Shown here: positions 23,609-30,736 of the stretch, one piece after another | How positions within the stretch are numbered: the first letter of the stretch is position 1 | Layout: every line of letters begins with the position of its first letter | Assembly: GCA_020697135.1 (NCBI GenBank) | Contig: JAJFBM010000018.1 | Span: 1 to 42,353 of the forward strand | Length of the DNA stretch: 42,353 nt | Source: Rickettsiaceae bacterium | Lineage (GTDB): Bacteria; Pseudomonadota; Alphaproteobacteria; Rickettsiales; Rickettsiaceae | Reading direction: 5' to 3' | Notes under the pieces: generated by a model | The model's database searches: none | What the model saw: only the letters and a program-made list of their open reading frames with translations | Told to the model about the DNA's origin: nothing | Position numbers and translations under genes: made by a program

Positions 23609-26139
23609 ACTTAATCGATATTGAGCGCAAATGGCAGCATATTTGGGAAGAAAGCAAAGCTTTTAAGGCAGAGAAAAAATCTAACCCTAAATATTATGTT
23701 TTGGAAATGTTCCCATACCCGTCTGGCAAAATCCACGTTGGACATTCAAGGAATTACGCTATTGGGGATGTAATCGCAAGATTTATGCGCTCAAGAGGAT
23801 ATAACGTTCTACATCCTATGGGTTGGGATGCTTTTGGTCTGCCAGCTGAGAATGCTGCGATAAGTAATAAAACTCATCCAGCAAAATGGACTTATGAAAA
23901 TATAGATTCAATGCGTCAGCAACTTAAATCTATTGGTCTTTCATATGATTGGAGTAGAGAAATTGCAAGCTGCAGCCCTGATTACTATAAGCATGAGCAA
24001 AAATTTTTCCTTGAAATGTTGGATAAAGGTCTTGCTTATCAAAAAGAATCCTTAGTCAATTGGGACCCTGTAGATAATACCGTGCTTGCGAACGAGCAAG
24101 TAATAGATGGCAAGGGGTGGCGATCAGGAGCTCAAGTTGAACGTAGAAGCCTTAAACAATGGTTCCTTAAAATCACTAATTACGCTGAAGAATTATTAAA
24201 TAGCCTTGAGACATTAGAAGGCTGGCCTGAGAGCGTTCGCACAATGCAAGAAAAATGGATTGGCAAATCACAAGGCGCTAATATTAAGTTCCAAATACAA
24301 GGAAAGGACCAGTATATTGAAGTATTCTCTACAAGGCCAGAGACATTATTCGGAGCAAGCTTTGTAGCGATTGCTTATAACCATCCTATAATTAGTGAAT
24401 TAGTACAAAAAACTCCTGAAGTAGAGAACTTTATTCAGGCTTGTAGCCAAATGAGCGTCTCTCTTGCAGATATTGAGAAAGCGCCAAAGAGTGGCATTAA
24501 TACAGGGATTACCGTTAAGCACCCATTTGATGAAAATATTAAATTACCTGTCTTTATTGCAAATTTCGTACTTATGGATTATGGCACAGGCGCAGTATTT
24601 GGTTGCCCGGCCCACGACGAGCGTGATCATGAATTTGCAACAATTTTAAACCTACCGATTAAACAAGTTGTTTCCTTACAGAACGAAGAAATTGACGTTC
24701 AAGCTAGCGCTTATACTGGCGACGGCTTAATGATAAACTCAAGCTTCTTAAATGGGAAAACCGTACATGACGCTAAAGAAGCAGCAATAGCAGAGCTTGA
24801 AAAAAATGGGGGGGGTACAAGAAAAATCAATTATAGATTAAAAGATTGGGGTATATCACGCCAGCGTTTTTGGGGCTGCCCAATTCCTATAATTTATTGC
24901 GATTCTTGTGGTATAGTCCCTGTTCCAGCTAAAGATTTACCTGTAGAGTTACCTAAGGATGTATCTTTTGATAAGCCTGGTAATCCTTTAGATCACCACC
25001 CGACCTGGAAAAATGTTGATTGTCCAAAATGTGGTAAAGCTGCTAAGCGTGAAACTGATACATTTGATACTTTTTTTGAATCATCATGGTATTTTGCAAG
25101 ATTCTGTAGCAATGAAGCGCCTGAGATAACTGATAGAAAAGCATGCGACTACTGGATGCCTGTCGATCAATATATTGGGGGAATTGAACATGCTGTGTTG
25201 CATCTCTTATATGCAAGATTTTTCAATAAAGTAATGTGTGATCTTGGGTTTGTAGGGGTACGCGAGCCATTTAAAAATTTACTTACCCAAGGTATGGTAT
25301 TGCACCAAACCTATAAGGACTCAAATGGTCAATGGGTTTATCCTGATGAAGTCACAAAAGACGGCAATCAATACTTACATAAAGATTCTAAACTACCAGT
25401 CACAATTGGGAAGTTAGAAAAAATGAGTAAATCTAAAAAGAACGTAATACCTCTTGATACTATAGTTGAGACTTTAGGAGCTGATACTGCTCGTATGTTT
25501 GTGTTATCAGATAGCCCTCCTGAGAAGGATCTCGAATGGTCTGCATCTGGCATTGAAGGTTGCGCAAGATTTATTCATAAATTATTTAATATGCAAGAGC
25601 AAGTTCTCTCATATAAAAATAGTCGTTTTAATGATGATAGCACTTTAAGTGAAAGCTTACTGAAGATCACTCATAGCACTATTAAATATGTAACAGAGGA
25701 TATTGAAAAATTTAGGCTTAATAAAGCAATTGCAAGAATTAGAGAGCTTTTTAATGCCTTATCTGATGCTCTAACTACACCGTCACATAATTGTGAAAAA
25801 ATTATTTATAATGGATATGAAGCTTTAATACGCTTACTTAATCCTTTTACACCTCACTTAACTGAGGAATTATGGCAAAAACTTGGCAACGCTACTATCC
25901 TTGCAGAGCATACATGGCCAACTTATGAAGAAAAATATTTAACATCTTCAACTGTTACACTTGCAATTCAAGTTAATGGTAAATTACGCGCAACACATGA
26001 ATTTGCAGTTGGGATAAGTGATGATGAGGCAAAAAAAATAGCTCTTTCTCTTGAGAATGTTAAAAAATTCGTTGAAGATAAAGAGATAAAAAAAATTATC
26101 ATAGTAGCAAATAAAATTATTAATATTGTTGTTGCATGA
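23605..26139 (+). CDS. leuS: Leucyl-tRNA synthetase
   Basis: Class I synthetase that charges tRNA-Leu. The 844-residue protein has the HIGH-type motif as HVGH (44-47, within PYPSGKIHVGHSRN), the CP1 editing domain (about 220-420; TRPETLFGASFVA and YGTGAVFGCPAHDERD), a Zn-like Cys cluster CDSCG...CPKCG, and KMSKS at 606-610, followed by the anticodon-binding and C-terminal domains. Length is normal. It starts within the DUF3576 stop and its own stop overlaps lptE by four bases. A run of seven A then eight G (24801-24815) lies in the coding region. A tRNA-Leu gene lies about 1.7 kb downstream. Confidence 0.98.
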   Translation: MNLIDIERKWQHIWEESKAFKAEKKSNPKYYVLEMFPYPSGKIHVGHSRNYAIGDVIARFMRSRGYNVLHPMGWDAFGLPAENAAISNKTHPAKWTYENIDSMRQQLKSIGLSYDWSREIASCSPDYYKHEQKFFLEMLDKGLAYQKESLVNWDPVDNTVLANEQVIDGKGWRSGAQVERRSLKQWFLKITNYAEELLNSLETLEGWPESVRTMQEKWIGKSQGANIKFQIQGKDQYIEVFSTRPETLFGASFVAIAYNHPIISELVQKTPEVENFIQACSQMSVSLADIEKAPKSGINTGITVKHPFDENIKLPVFIANFVLMDYGTGAVFGCPAHDERDHEFATILNLPIKQVVSLQNEEIDVQASAYTGDGLMINSSFLNGKTVHDAKEAAIAELEKNGGGTRKINYRLKDWGISRQRFWGCPIPIIYCDSCGIVPVPAKDLPVELPKDVSFDKPGNPLDHHPTWKNVDCPKCGKAAKRETDTFDTFFESSWYFARFCSNEAPEITDRKACDYWMPVDQYIGGIEHAVLHLLYARFFNKVMCDLGFVGVREPFKNLLTQGMVLHQTYKDSNGQWVYPDEVTKDGNQYLHKDSKLPVTIGKLEKMSKSKKNVIPLDTIVETLGADTARMFVLSDSPPEKDLEWSASGIEGCARFIHKLFNMQEQVLSYKNSRFNDDSTLSESLLKITHSTIKYVTEDIEKFRLNKAIARIRELFNALSDALTTPSHNCEKIIYNGYEALIRLLNPFTPHLTEELWQKLGNATILAEHTWPTYEEKYLTSSTVTLAIQVNGKLRATHEFAVGISDDEAKKIALSLENVKKFVEDKEIKKIIIVANKIINIVVA

Positions 26140-26681
26140 AAAGATGGTGGTTAAGTTTAATATTTTATGTACTTTTTGGCTGCCAAGGTATTGGAATACA
26201 CTCGAGCACGGAGAGGCAACTTATTAACGAAGAATTGTCTCAGATCAAACTTACCCCATCTAATTCTAAATATGTGACCGAGCTTTATATGAGTTTAGAA
26301 AGCCTACTTCCTCCCCATATGGGAGAAAAATATACTTTAAATATTGATATTAATTTCAGCAGTAATCCATTATTGATCAGTAAAAACTCTGATATTTTAC
26401 GTGAAAATATAATAGCTATTGTTAATTATGAGCTTATACTCAATGAAATTAATCAGTTAAATGGGACAATTACTAGTAGTAATTCTAATTTAAAACAGCC
26501 TACCAGCATACATAAAGGGAAATTGCTTCTAAGAAGCTCACATGATACTATTGATGCGCCTTATGCCACGCATGTTGAGACCGAACAAATGAGTAGAAAT
26601 CTTGCTGCACAAGCTGCTGAAGAAATTTATAAACGCCTTGTTCTTCATTTCCATCATCACTTGACTAAGCGAAATAGTTAG
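26136..26681 (+). CDS. lptE: LptE, LPS-assembly lipoprotein
   Basis: A 181-residue outer-membrane lipoprotein that plugs the LptD barrel for LPS insertion. The signal peptide ends in lipobox LFGC (Cys16). The body (about 40-175) is low in conservation but follows the LptE plan of two helices and a sheet: YTLNIDINF, NIIAIVNYELI, GKLLLRSS and a C-terminal amphipathic helix with NLAAQAAEEIYKRLVLH. The position between leuS and holA is the conserved place of lptE in alphaproteobacteria and is the main support for the name. It starts in the leuS stop (ATGA overlap). Confidence 0.8.
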   Translation: MKRWWLSLIFYVLFGCQGIGIHSSTERQLINEELSQIKLTPSNSKYVTELYMSLESLLPPHMGEKYTLNIDINFSSNPLLISKNSDILRENIIAIVNYELILNEINQLNGTITSSNSNLKQPTSIHKGKLLLRSSHDTIDAPYATHVETEQMSRNLAAQAAEEIYKRLVLHFHHHLTKRNS

Positions 26682-26688
26682 TTAGAAT

Positions 26689-26706
26689 AATTTCTTGCAA
26701 GAAATT
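26689..26706. repeat. Perfect 18 bp palindrome before holA
   Basis: AATTTCTTGCAAGAAATT has no spacer, ends 11 bases before the holA ATG and begins seven bases after the lptE stop. No U-run follows, so it is unlikely to be a terminator; it could be a regulator site or an RNA fold that occludes the holA start. Confidence 0.6.
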
Positions 26707-26717
26707 ACACAAATTTT

Positions 26718-27719
26718 ATGAAAATTTTCCCTAAAAAGATTGATCTAAGCCTAAAAGATATTGTAAGTAGTAAGCTTAAGGCAGTGCTTATTTATGGGCC
26801 GGATCAAGGGCAGGTATCTCTTCTAGTAAAAAAAATTATAAATTCTATTCAAGGTGAAGTTAAAAATTTAAACTTTAATGAAATTAACGACAGAAGAATT
26901 AAAAATTTCCTTACAGCCCAAAATCTTTTCGGCTCTAAAGAAATATTAAAGATAAATGGGTGCACAGCATCTTTAAATGAAGATACTAAACAGTCTTTAT
27001 TAGAAAATTACAATAATGTTCCTATATTCATTGCTGATGAGCTTTCCCCTTCTTCATCTTTAAGGAAATTTTTTGAAAGCGAAGCAAATCTTGCTTGCAT
27101 AGCCTGCTACCCTGATGAAGAGGTAGATTTAAAGCAATTAATACTACAAATAATTATTAACGCTGGAAAACGTGTTGATAAAGAGGCTTTAGAATATTTA
27201 TGCTCAAACTTGAAAGGAGATAGGTATCTAATTGAGCAAGAGTTAAACAAGCTTATAATTTTCGCCGCTTCTAAAGCTGATATCACTTTGAACGACGTAG
27301 AGAAGGTAATATCCCCAAGCTTTGATTCTTCAGCAGACCTTATGTGTTATTATTTTGCAAATTTTAATTCTCAAGGGTTTTTTAGTGAATTAAATAAACT
27401 TTATAATGAAAATATCTCACCAGTTTGGTTAATCAGAGCTTTAGTACGTTTTTATTCAAATTTATATTTAGTTAAGTCTAACCTAAATGAGAACATTCCT
27501 ATAGAAGCTGCATTAAAATCTGCTAAACCACCGATTTTTTTTAAATATATTCTAAATTTTAAGAAGTTAGTTTCACAGCTTCCTTTACTGAGTATAAGTA
27601 AAGCTCTTTTAATCTTACTTGAAGCTGAGTCCTCATGTAAAATGACAGGCGCTTATGCTGAAAATATTTGTGAAGAGCTTTTTTATAAAGTACATAATGA
27701 AGTATTAGAAATCATTTAA
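26718..27719 (+). CDS. holA: HolA, DNA polymerase III delta subunit
   Basis: Delta is the clamp-loader wrench that opens the beta clamp. The 333-residue protein has the degenerate AAA+ N-terminus (LKAVLIYGPDQGQVSLLVKK, about 17-37), the middle domain with FLTAQNLFGSKEILKI, the segment CYPDEEVDLKQLI, and the collar domain (about 210-330) with SPVWLIRALVRFYSNLY. Sequence and position after lptE both fit. No Shine-Dalgarno precedes the ATG; a palindrome occupies the place where one would be. A short stem (27721-27726 with 27732-27737) right after the stop may be a weak terminator. Confidence 0.92.
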   Translation: MKIFPKKIDLSLKDIVSSKLKAVLIYGPDQGQVSLLVKKIINSIQGEVKNLNFNEINDRRIKNFLTAQNLFGSKEILKINGCTASLNEDTKQSLLENYNNVPIFIADELSPSSSLRKFFESEANLACIACYPDEEVDLKQLILQIIINAGKRVDKEALEYLCSNLKGDRYLIEQELNKLIIFAASKADITLNDVEKVISPSFDSSADLMCYYFANFNSQGFFSELNKLYNENISPVWLIRALVRFYSNLYLVKSNLNENIPIEAALKSAKPPIFFKYILNFKKLVSQLPLLSISKALLILLEAESSCKMTGAYAENICEELFYKVHNEVLEII

Positions 27720-27813
27720 AATCTCTTAAAGAGAGATATTTATCATTTGTTTTAAGAAAATATATTGAAATTTTTGTAAAAATTTGATATTAGATAAGTC
27801 CTTGAATATAATC

Positions 27814-27899
27814 GCGGTCGTGGCGGAATTGGTAGACGCGCAGCGTTGAGGGCGCTGTTCTGTTTCAGAGTGGAAGTTCAAATCTTCTCGGCCGCACCA
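27814..27899 (+). tRNA. tRNA-Leu (anticodon GAG)
   Basis: An 86 nt class II tRNA with encoded CCA. Acceptor GCGGTCG (27814-27820) pairs with CGGCCGC; discriminator A. Anticodon stem CAGCG/CGCTG encloses TTGAGGG with GAG at 27848-27850; a variable arm follows and the T loop is TTCAAAT. A weak promoter, TTGAAA-17-TATTAG (27765-27793), lies upstream; cotranscription with holA is the alternative. Confidence 0.97.
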
Positions 27900-28006
27900 T
27901 CTCAGAGCAACCAATCGCTCTAAGAGTAAATTCTATTAAGATTTTTGAGGAAATATTCTTTAGATTTTTCCTTTATATTAAAGCTTAGCAATTCGAGGGG
28001 GGTTTT

Positions 28007-29389
28007 ATGCTCGAGACAAATACTCGTGAATTCATAACCCCTGATCACCATGCTGAAATCCAGCATAAATATGAGCGATTAGATAATTTCTTAGAAGAGG
28101 AAGATTTTACCTCTGCGAAAGAAACGCTTAAATCTTTTCACTATGCGGACTTAACTGCCTATCTTGAAATAAGCTCTCTTGAGAAAAGAACTACGATTAT
28201 CCACATTTTAGGAGAAGAGCTAAAGCCAGAAGCTTTAGTATGGCTTGATCCTCATATTAAGTCGTCAGTGATTAAAACTCTTGGAGTTAAACAAGTTGCT
28301 GGGTTAATAGATAGGCTAGACATTGAAGATGCTATAGAAGTAGTTGAGGATTTAAGTGAAGAGACAAAAGAAAAGATTCTCTCATATCTTCCAAAAGCTA
28401 AGCAAGCTGAAATAAATGAAGGCTTCACCTATCCAGAGAACTGTGCAGGCCGTATTATGGAGAAAAATTACATCTCCTTCGCTGAACATTGGACAGTAGG
28501 CCAAGCAATAGACTCAATTAGAAGACAAAAAAATAATACTAAAGATTTTTATGCAGCTATTATTACCGACATTAAAGAACGCCCAGTCGGAAATATTTTA
28601 CTTAGCACTTTACTTAAACACCCTCGCACAACCTTTATCAGGGATTTAATGAATGAGGAGTTTAAAATATCTGATACTCACACAGATACAGACGAATTAT
28701 CATATCTTTTTAAACATTACGCTTTAACAATAATACCAGTTGTAAACCGCAAAGGTAAACTTGTTGGGACCATTTCCCTTGATAATATGGTCTATATTAT
28801 TGAGGAACAAGCTGAAGAAGATATCATGCATATGGCCGGTATCAACAGCACTGATATTTATAGTAGATTACTTGTTAGTGTAAAACAACGCTTCCCTTGG
28901 TTGTTTGTAAATTTAATTACTGCTTTTATTACATCTGCTGTAATTAGCTTATTTGAGCCAACTATAGCTCATATGGTAGCGTTAGCATCTGTTATGCCGA
29001 TTGTTGCTTCTATGGGTGGAAACGCAGGTACTCAAACAGTTACTGTTGCTGTTAGATCTATTGCTCACAAGGATTTAACAAGCCATAATGCCTTTCGAGT
29101 GATAATAAAAGAACTACTTACCTGTGGCTTTAATGGATTAATTTTAGGGGTGCTCGGTGCTATAGTAGTTACTATACTTTATCAAGATATTAGCTTAGGG
29201 CTTATTTTTGTGGTTGCTGTATTTTTAAATTTTTGTGCTGCTGGTTTTTTTGGTTCAGCTATTCCTATTTTATTCGATAGGCTCAATATTGATCCAGCAG
29301 TAGCATCAAGCGTATTTCTTACAGCACTTACAGACTGTATAGGCTTCTTTACTTTCCTAGCTCTTGCAAAAATATTTATTATTGGTTGA
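28007..29389 (+). CDS. mgtE: MgtE magnesium channel/transporter
   Basis: A Mg2+-gated Mg2+ channel of the inner membrane. The 460-residue protein has the acidic MgtE N-domain (about 25-130), two CBS domains (about 140-200 and 205-265) that sense cytosolic Mg2+, a connecting helix and five transmembrane helices (about 290-460). Pore signatures are present: PIVASMGGNAGTQ in TM2 and the conserved Asp in LTDCIGFFTFL of TM5. A strong G-rich Shine-Dalgarno (27997-28002) fixes the start at 28007. It stands alone downstream of tRNA-Leu; the riboswitch that precedes some mgtE genes is not evident in the roughly 100 bp leader. Confidence 0.95.
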   Translation: MLETNTREFITPDHHAEIQHKYERLDNFLEEEDFTSAKETLKSFHYADLTAYLEISSLEKRTTIIHILGEELKPEALVWLDPHIKSSVIKTLGVKQVAGLIDRLDIEDAIEVVEDLSEETKEKILSYLPKAKQAEINEGFTYPENCAGRIMEKNYISFAEHWTVGQAIDSIRRQKNNTKDFYAAIITDIKERPVGNILLSTLLKHPRTTFIRDLMNEEFKISDTHTDTDELSYLFKHYALTIIPVVNRKGKLVGTISLDNMVYIIEEQAEEDIMHMAGINSTDIYSRLLVSVKQRFPWLFVNLITAFITSAVISLFEPTIAHMVALASVMPIVASMGGNAGTQTVTVAVRSIAHKDLTSHNAFRVIIKELLTCGFNGLILGVLGAIVVTILYQDISLGLIFVVAVFLNFCAAGFFGSAIPILFDRLNIDPAVASSVFLTALTDCIGFFTFLALAKIFIIG

Positions 29390-29423
29390 TGTTTTAAGAA
29401 AGTTCTGATTACTATTTTTTAAA

Positions 29424-29465
29424 ATAGCGTTATTATAGATATGTACTATATCCACAATACGCTAT
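29424..29465 (-). terminator. Long imperfect hairpin between mgtE and the 193-residue gene
   Basis: Arms start ATAGCGT and end ACGCTAT and can be extended inward for about 18 bp with single-base bulges. Two irregular pairs are A·C on the plus strand but G·U on the minus strand, so it folds better in the transcript of the minus-strand gene ending at 29474. No long U-run follows. Confidence 0.45.
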
Positions 29466-29473
29466 ATACAATA

Positions 29474-30055
29474 TTATTCGACATCTGAAGACGAATCTTC
29501 ACTGCCACCTGAAAGATTTAAAATTTGAACAATATTATATTGAAACAAGGCTTCAGTAATATTTTCCTCCTCATTATTTGAACTTGAATCTTGCCCTATA
29601 TCAGGCGTTTCAATTTTAATACTAAACTCATCCTTATTCATAACATTTTGTAAATTCTCTTCTGTGATTTTACCTTTCTGAAAATCAAATGCAGCATGCT
29701 CAAGTTCGTTGGTAGGCATTAATTCTATTGACGGAACAACATTACCTTTACTGACTTCCTCAATAGTCTGTTTCGCTAAACCATCACCATTATAATTATC
29801 ATACTGCTTTATAAAAATTTTATCCTTTGTTATATCTATTTTTAACGCTCTTCCTTCTAAATAATCAAAATTTAAGCTCCAACCATTAGATTCTTTTTGA
29901 GCAATATATTCCTTTGCTTTCTCTTTAGTCATAGTATTAGCAGTAGCATGTATAAAACCCAAGCCTTTAGGTTTAGCGTTATTATATAATGCAGCTAATA
30001 ATTCTGCTTTATCAAGGCCAGTAATATCTATATAATTACTTTCTTCTTTTAGCAT
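29474..30055 (-). CDS. Hypothetical protein with FDYLEGRALKID motif
   Basis: A 193-residue soluble protein. The N-terminal 110 residues resemble a small family of bacterial and phage proteins that I know only as uncharacterised: DITGLDKAELLAALYNNAKP, an MTKEKAKEYI helix, FDYLEGRALKIDI (58-70) and YDNYNGDGLAKQTIEEV. The remaining 80 residues are acidic, Ser/Asn/Glu-rich and end in a Ser/Asp tail, a possible disordered or secretion-signal region. No signal peptide or membrane segment. It is a single-gene unit: convergent with mgtE, and separated from tsaE by 219 bp in which I see no other gene. Function is not inferable. Confidence 0.7.
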   Translation of the reverse strand: MLKEESNYIDITGLDKAELLAALYNNAKPKGLGFIHATANTMTKEKAKEYIAQKESNGWSLNFDYLEGRALKIDITKDKIFIKQYDNYNGDGLAKQTIEEVSKGNVVPSIELMPTNELEHAAFDFQKGKITEENLQNVMNKDEFSIKIETPDIGQDSSSNNEEENITEALFQYNIVQILNLSGGSEDSSSDVE

Positions 30056-30274
30056 AGAACCTCTCTTAAATATTAATATTTTAATTATTCGTACATAGTT
30101 ATTGTGTTGAAGGACTTATATTTATTACACTAGTATGAATGCAATTTCAAATAGAAAAAATAAGGTATAATTAAACACATTATTTATAATTAAGGAAATT
30201 ACGAAGCAGTATTATTCATCTTTGCTATCAACATAAACACAATTAATATTTTAACTACCAGGCAATATTGTAGC

Positions 30275-30736
30275 TCATATTTTAAACTTATAGACTACTT
30301 CTTTTCTACTTAAAGAATTTATATTACAAACTCGTTCTGTATCGCTCTTACCAAAAGCTAAATCAATATCTATACGTTCTTTTGGTAAAATATCTTCTAT
30401 AATTTCTGGCCATTCTATTAAGCAAATTCCATCACGCCAAGCATCATCTATCGCAAGATCATAAATTTCATGCGGATGCTTTAATCTATATAAATCAAAA
30501 TGGTAGATTGTAAATTCTTTGGCGGGATACAGCTGTAATATATTGAAGGTCGGGCTAGTCACATAAATTTCTTCACACATAAGAGCTTGAATGAGATATT
30601 TACAAAAAGTAGTTTTCCCAGCGCCAAGGTCTCCTGTAAAAGTGACTATATCACCTTTTTTTAGGAGTTTTGCTAAAGATTGTGCAATTTTCTTTGTATC
30701 TTGAATAGATTTTAATTCAAACGACTTCTTTTTCAT
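30275..30736 (-). CDS. tsaE: TsaE, tRNA threonylcarbamoylation ATPase
   Basis: ATPase partner of TsaB-TsaD in making the t6A37 modification of ANN-decoding tRNAs. The 153-residue protein has Walker A GDLGAGKTTFCKYLI (about 34-48), switch segment VTSPTFNILQLYPA, YHFDLYRLKHPHEIYDL and the WPE motif ICLIEWPEIIED. Full length. It overlaps the 3' end of the divL-like kinase by 20 bases, matching the divL-tsaE gene pair of alphaproteobacteria. Confidence 0.95.
   Translation of the reverse strand: MKKKSFELKSIQDTKKIAQSLAKLLKKGDIVTFTGDLGAGKTTFCKYLIQALMCEEIYVTSPTFNILQLYPAKEFTIYHFDLYRLKHPHEIYDLAIDDAWRDGICLIEWPEIIEDILPKERIDIDLAFGKSDTERVCNINSLSRKEVVYKFKI

Noticed and set aside
27807-27812. TATAAT just before tRNA-Leu as its -10 box
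   Set aside because: The tRNA begins two bases later, so a transcript from it would start inside the tRNA.
27726-27914. Minus-strand open frame of 62 codons across tRNA-Leu
   Set aside because: It is largely the reverse strand of a well-formed tRNA.
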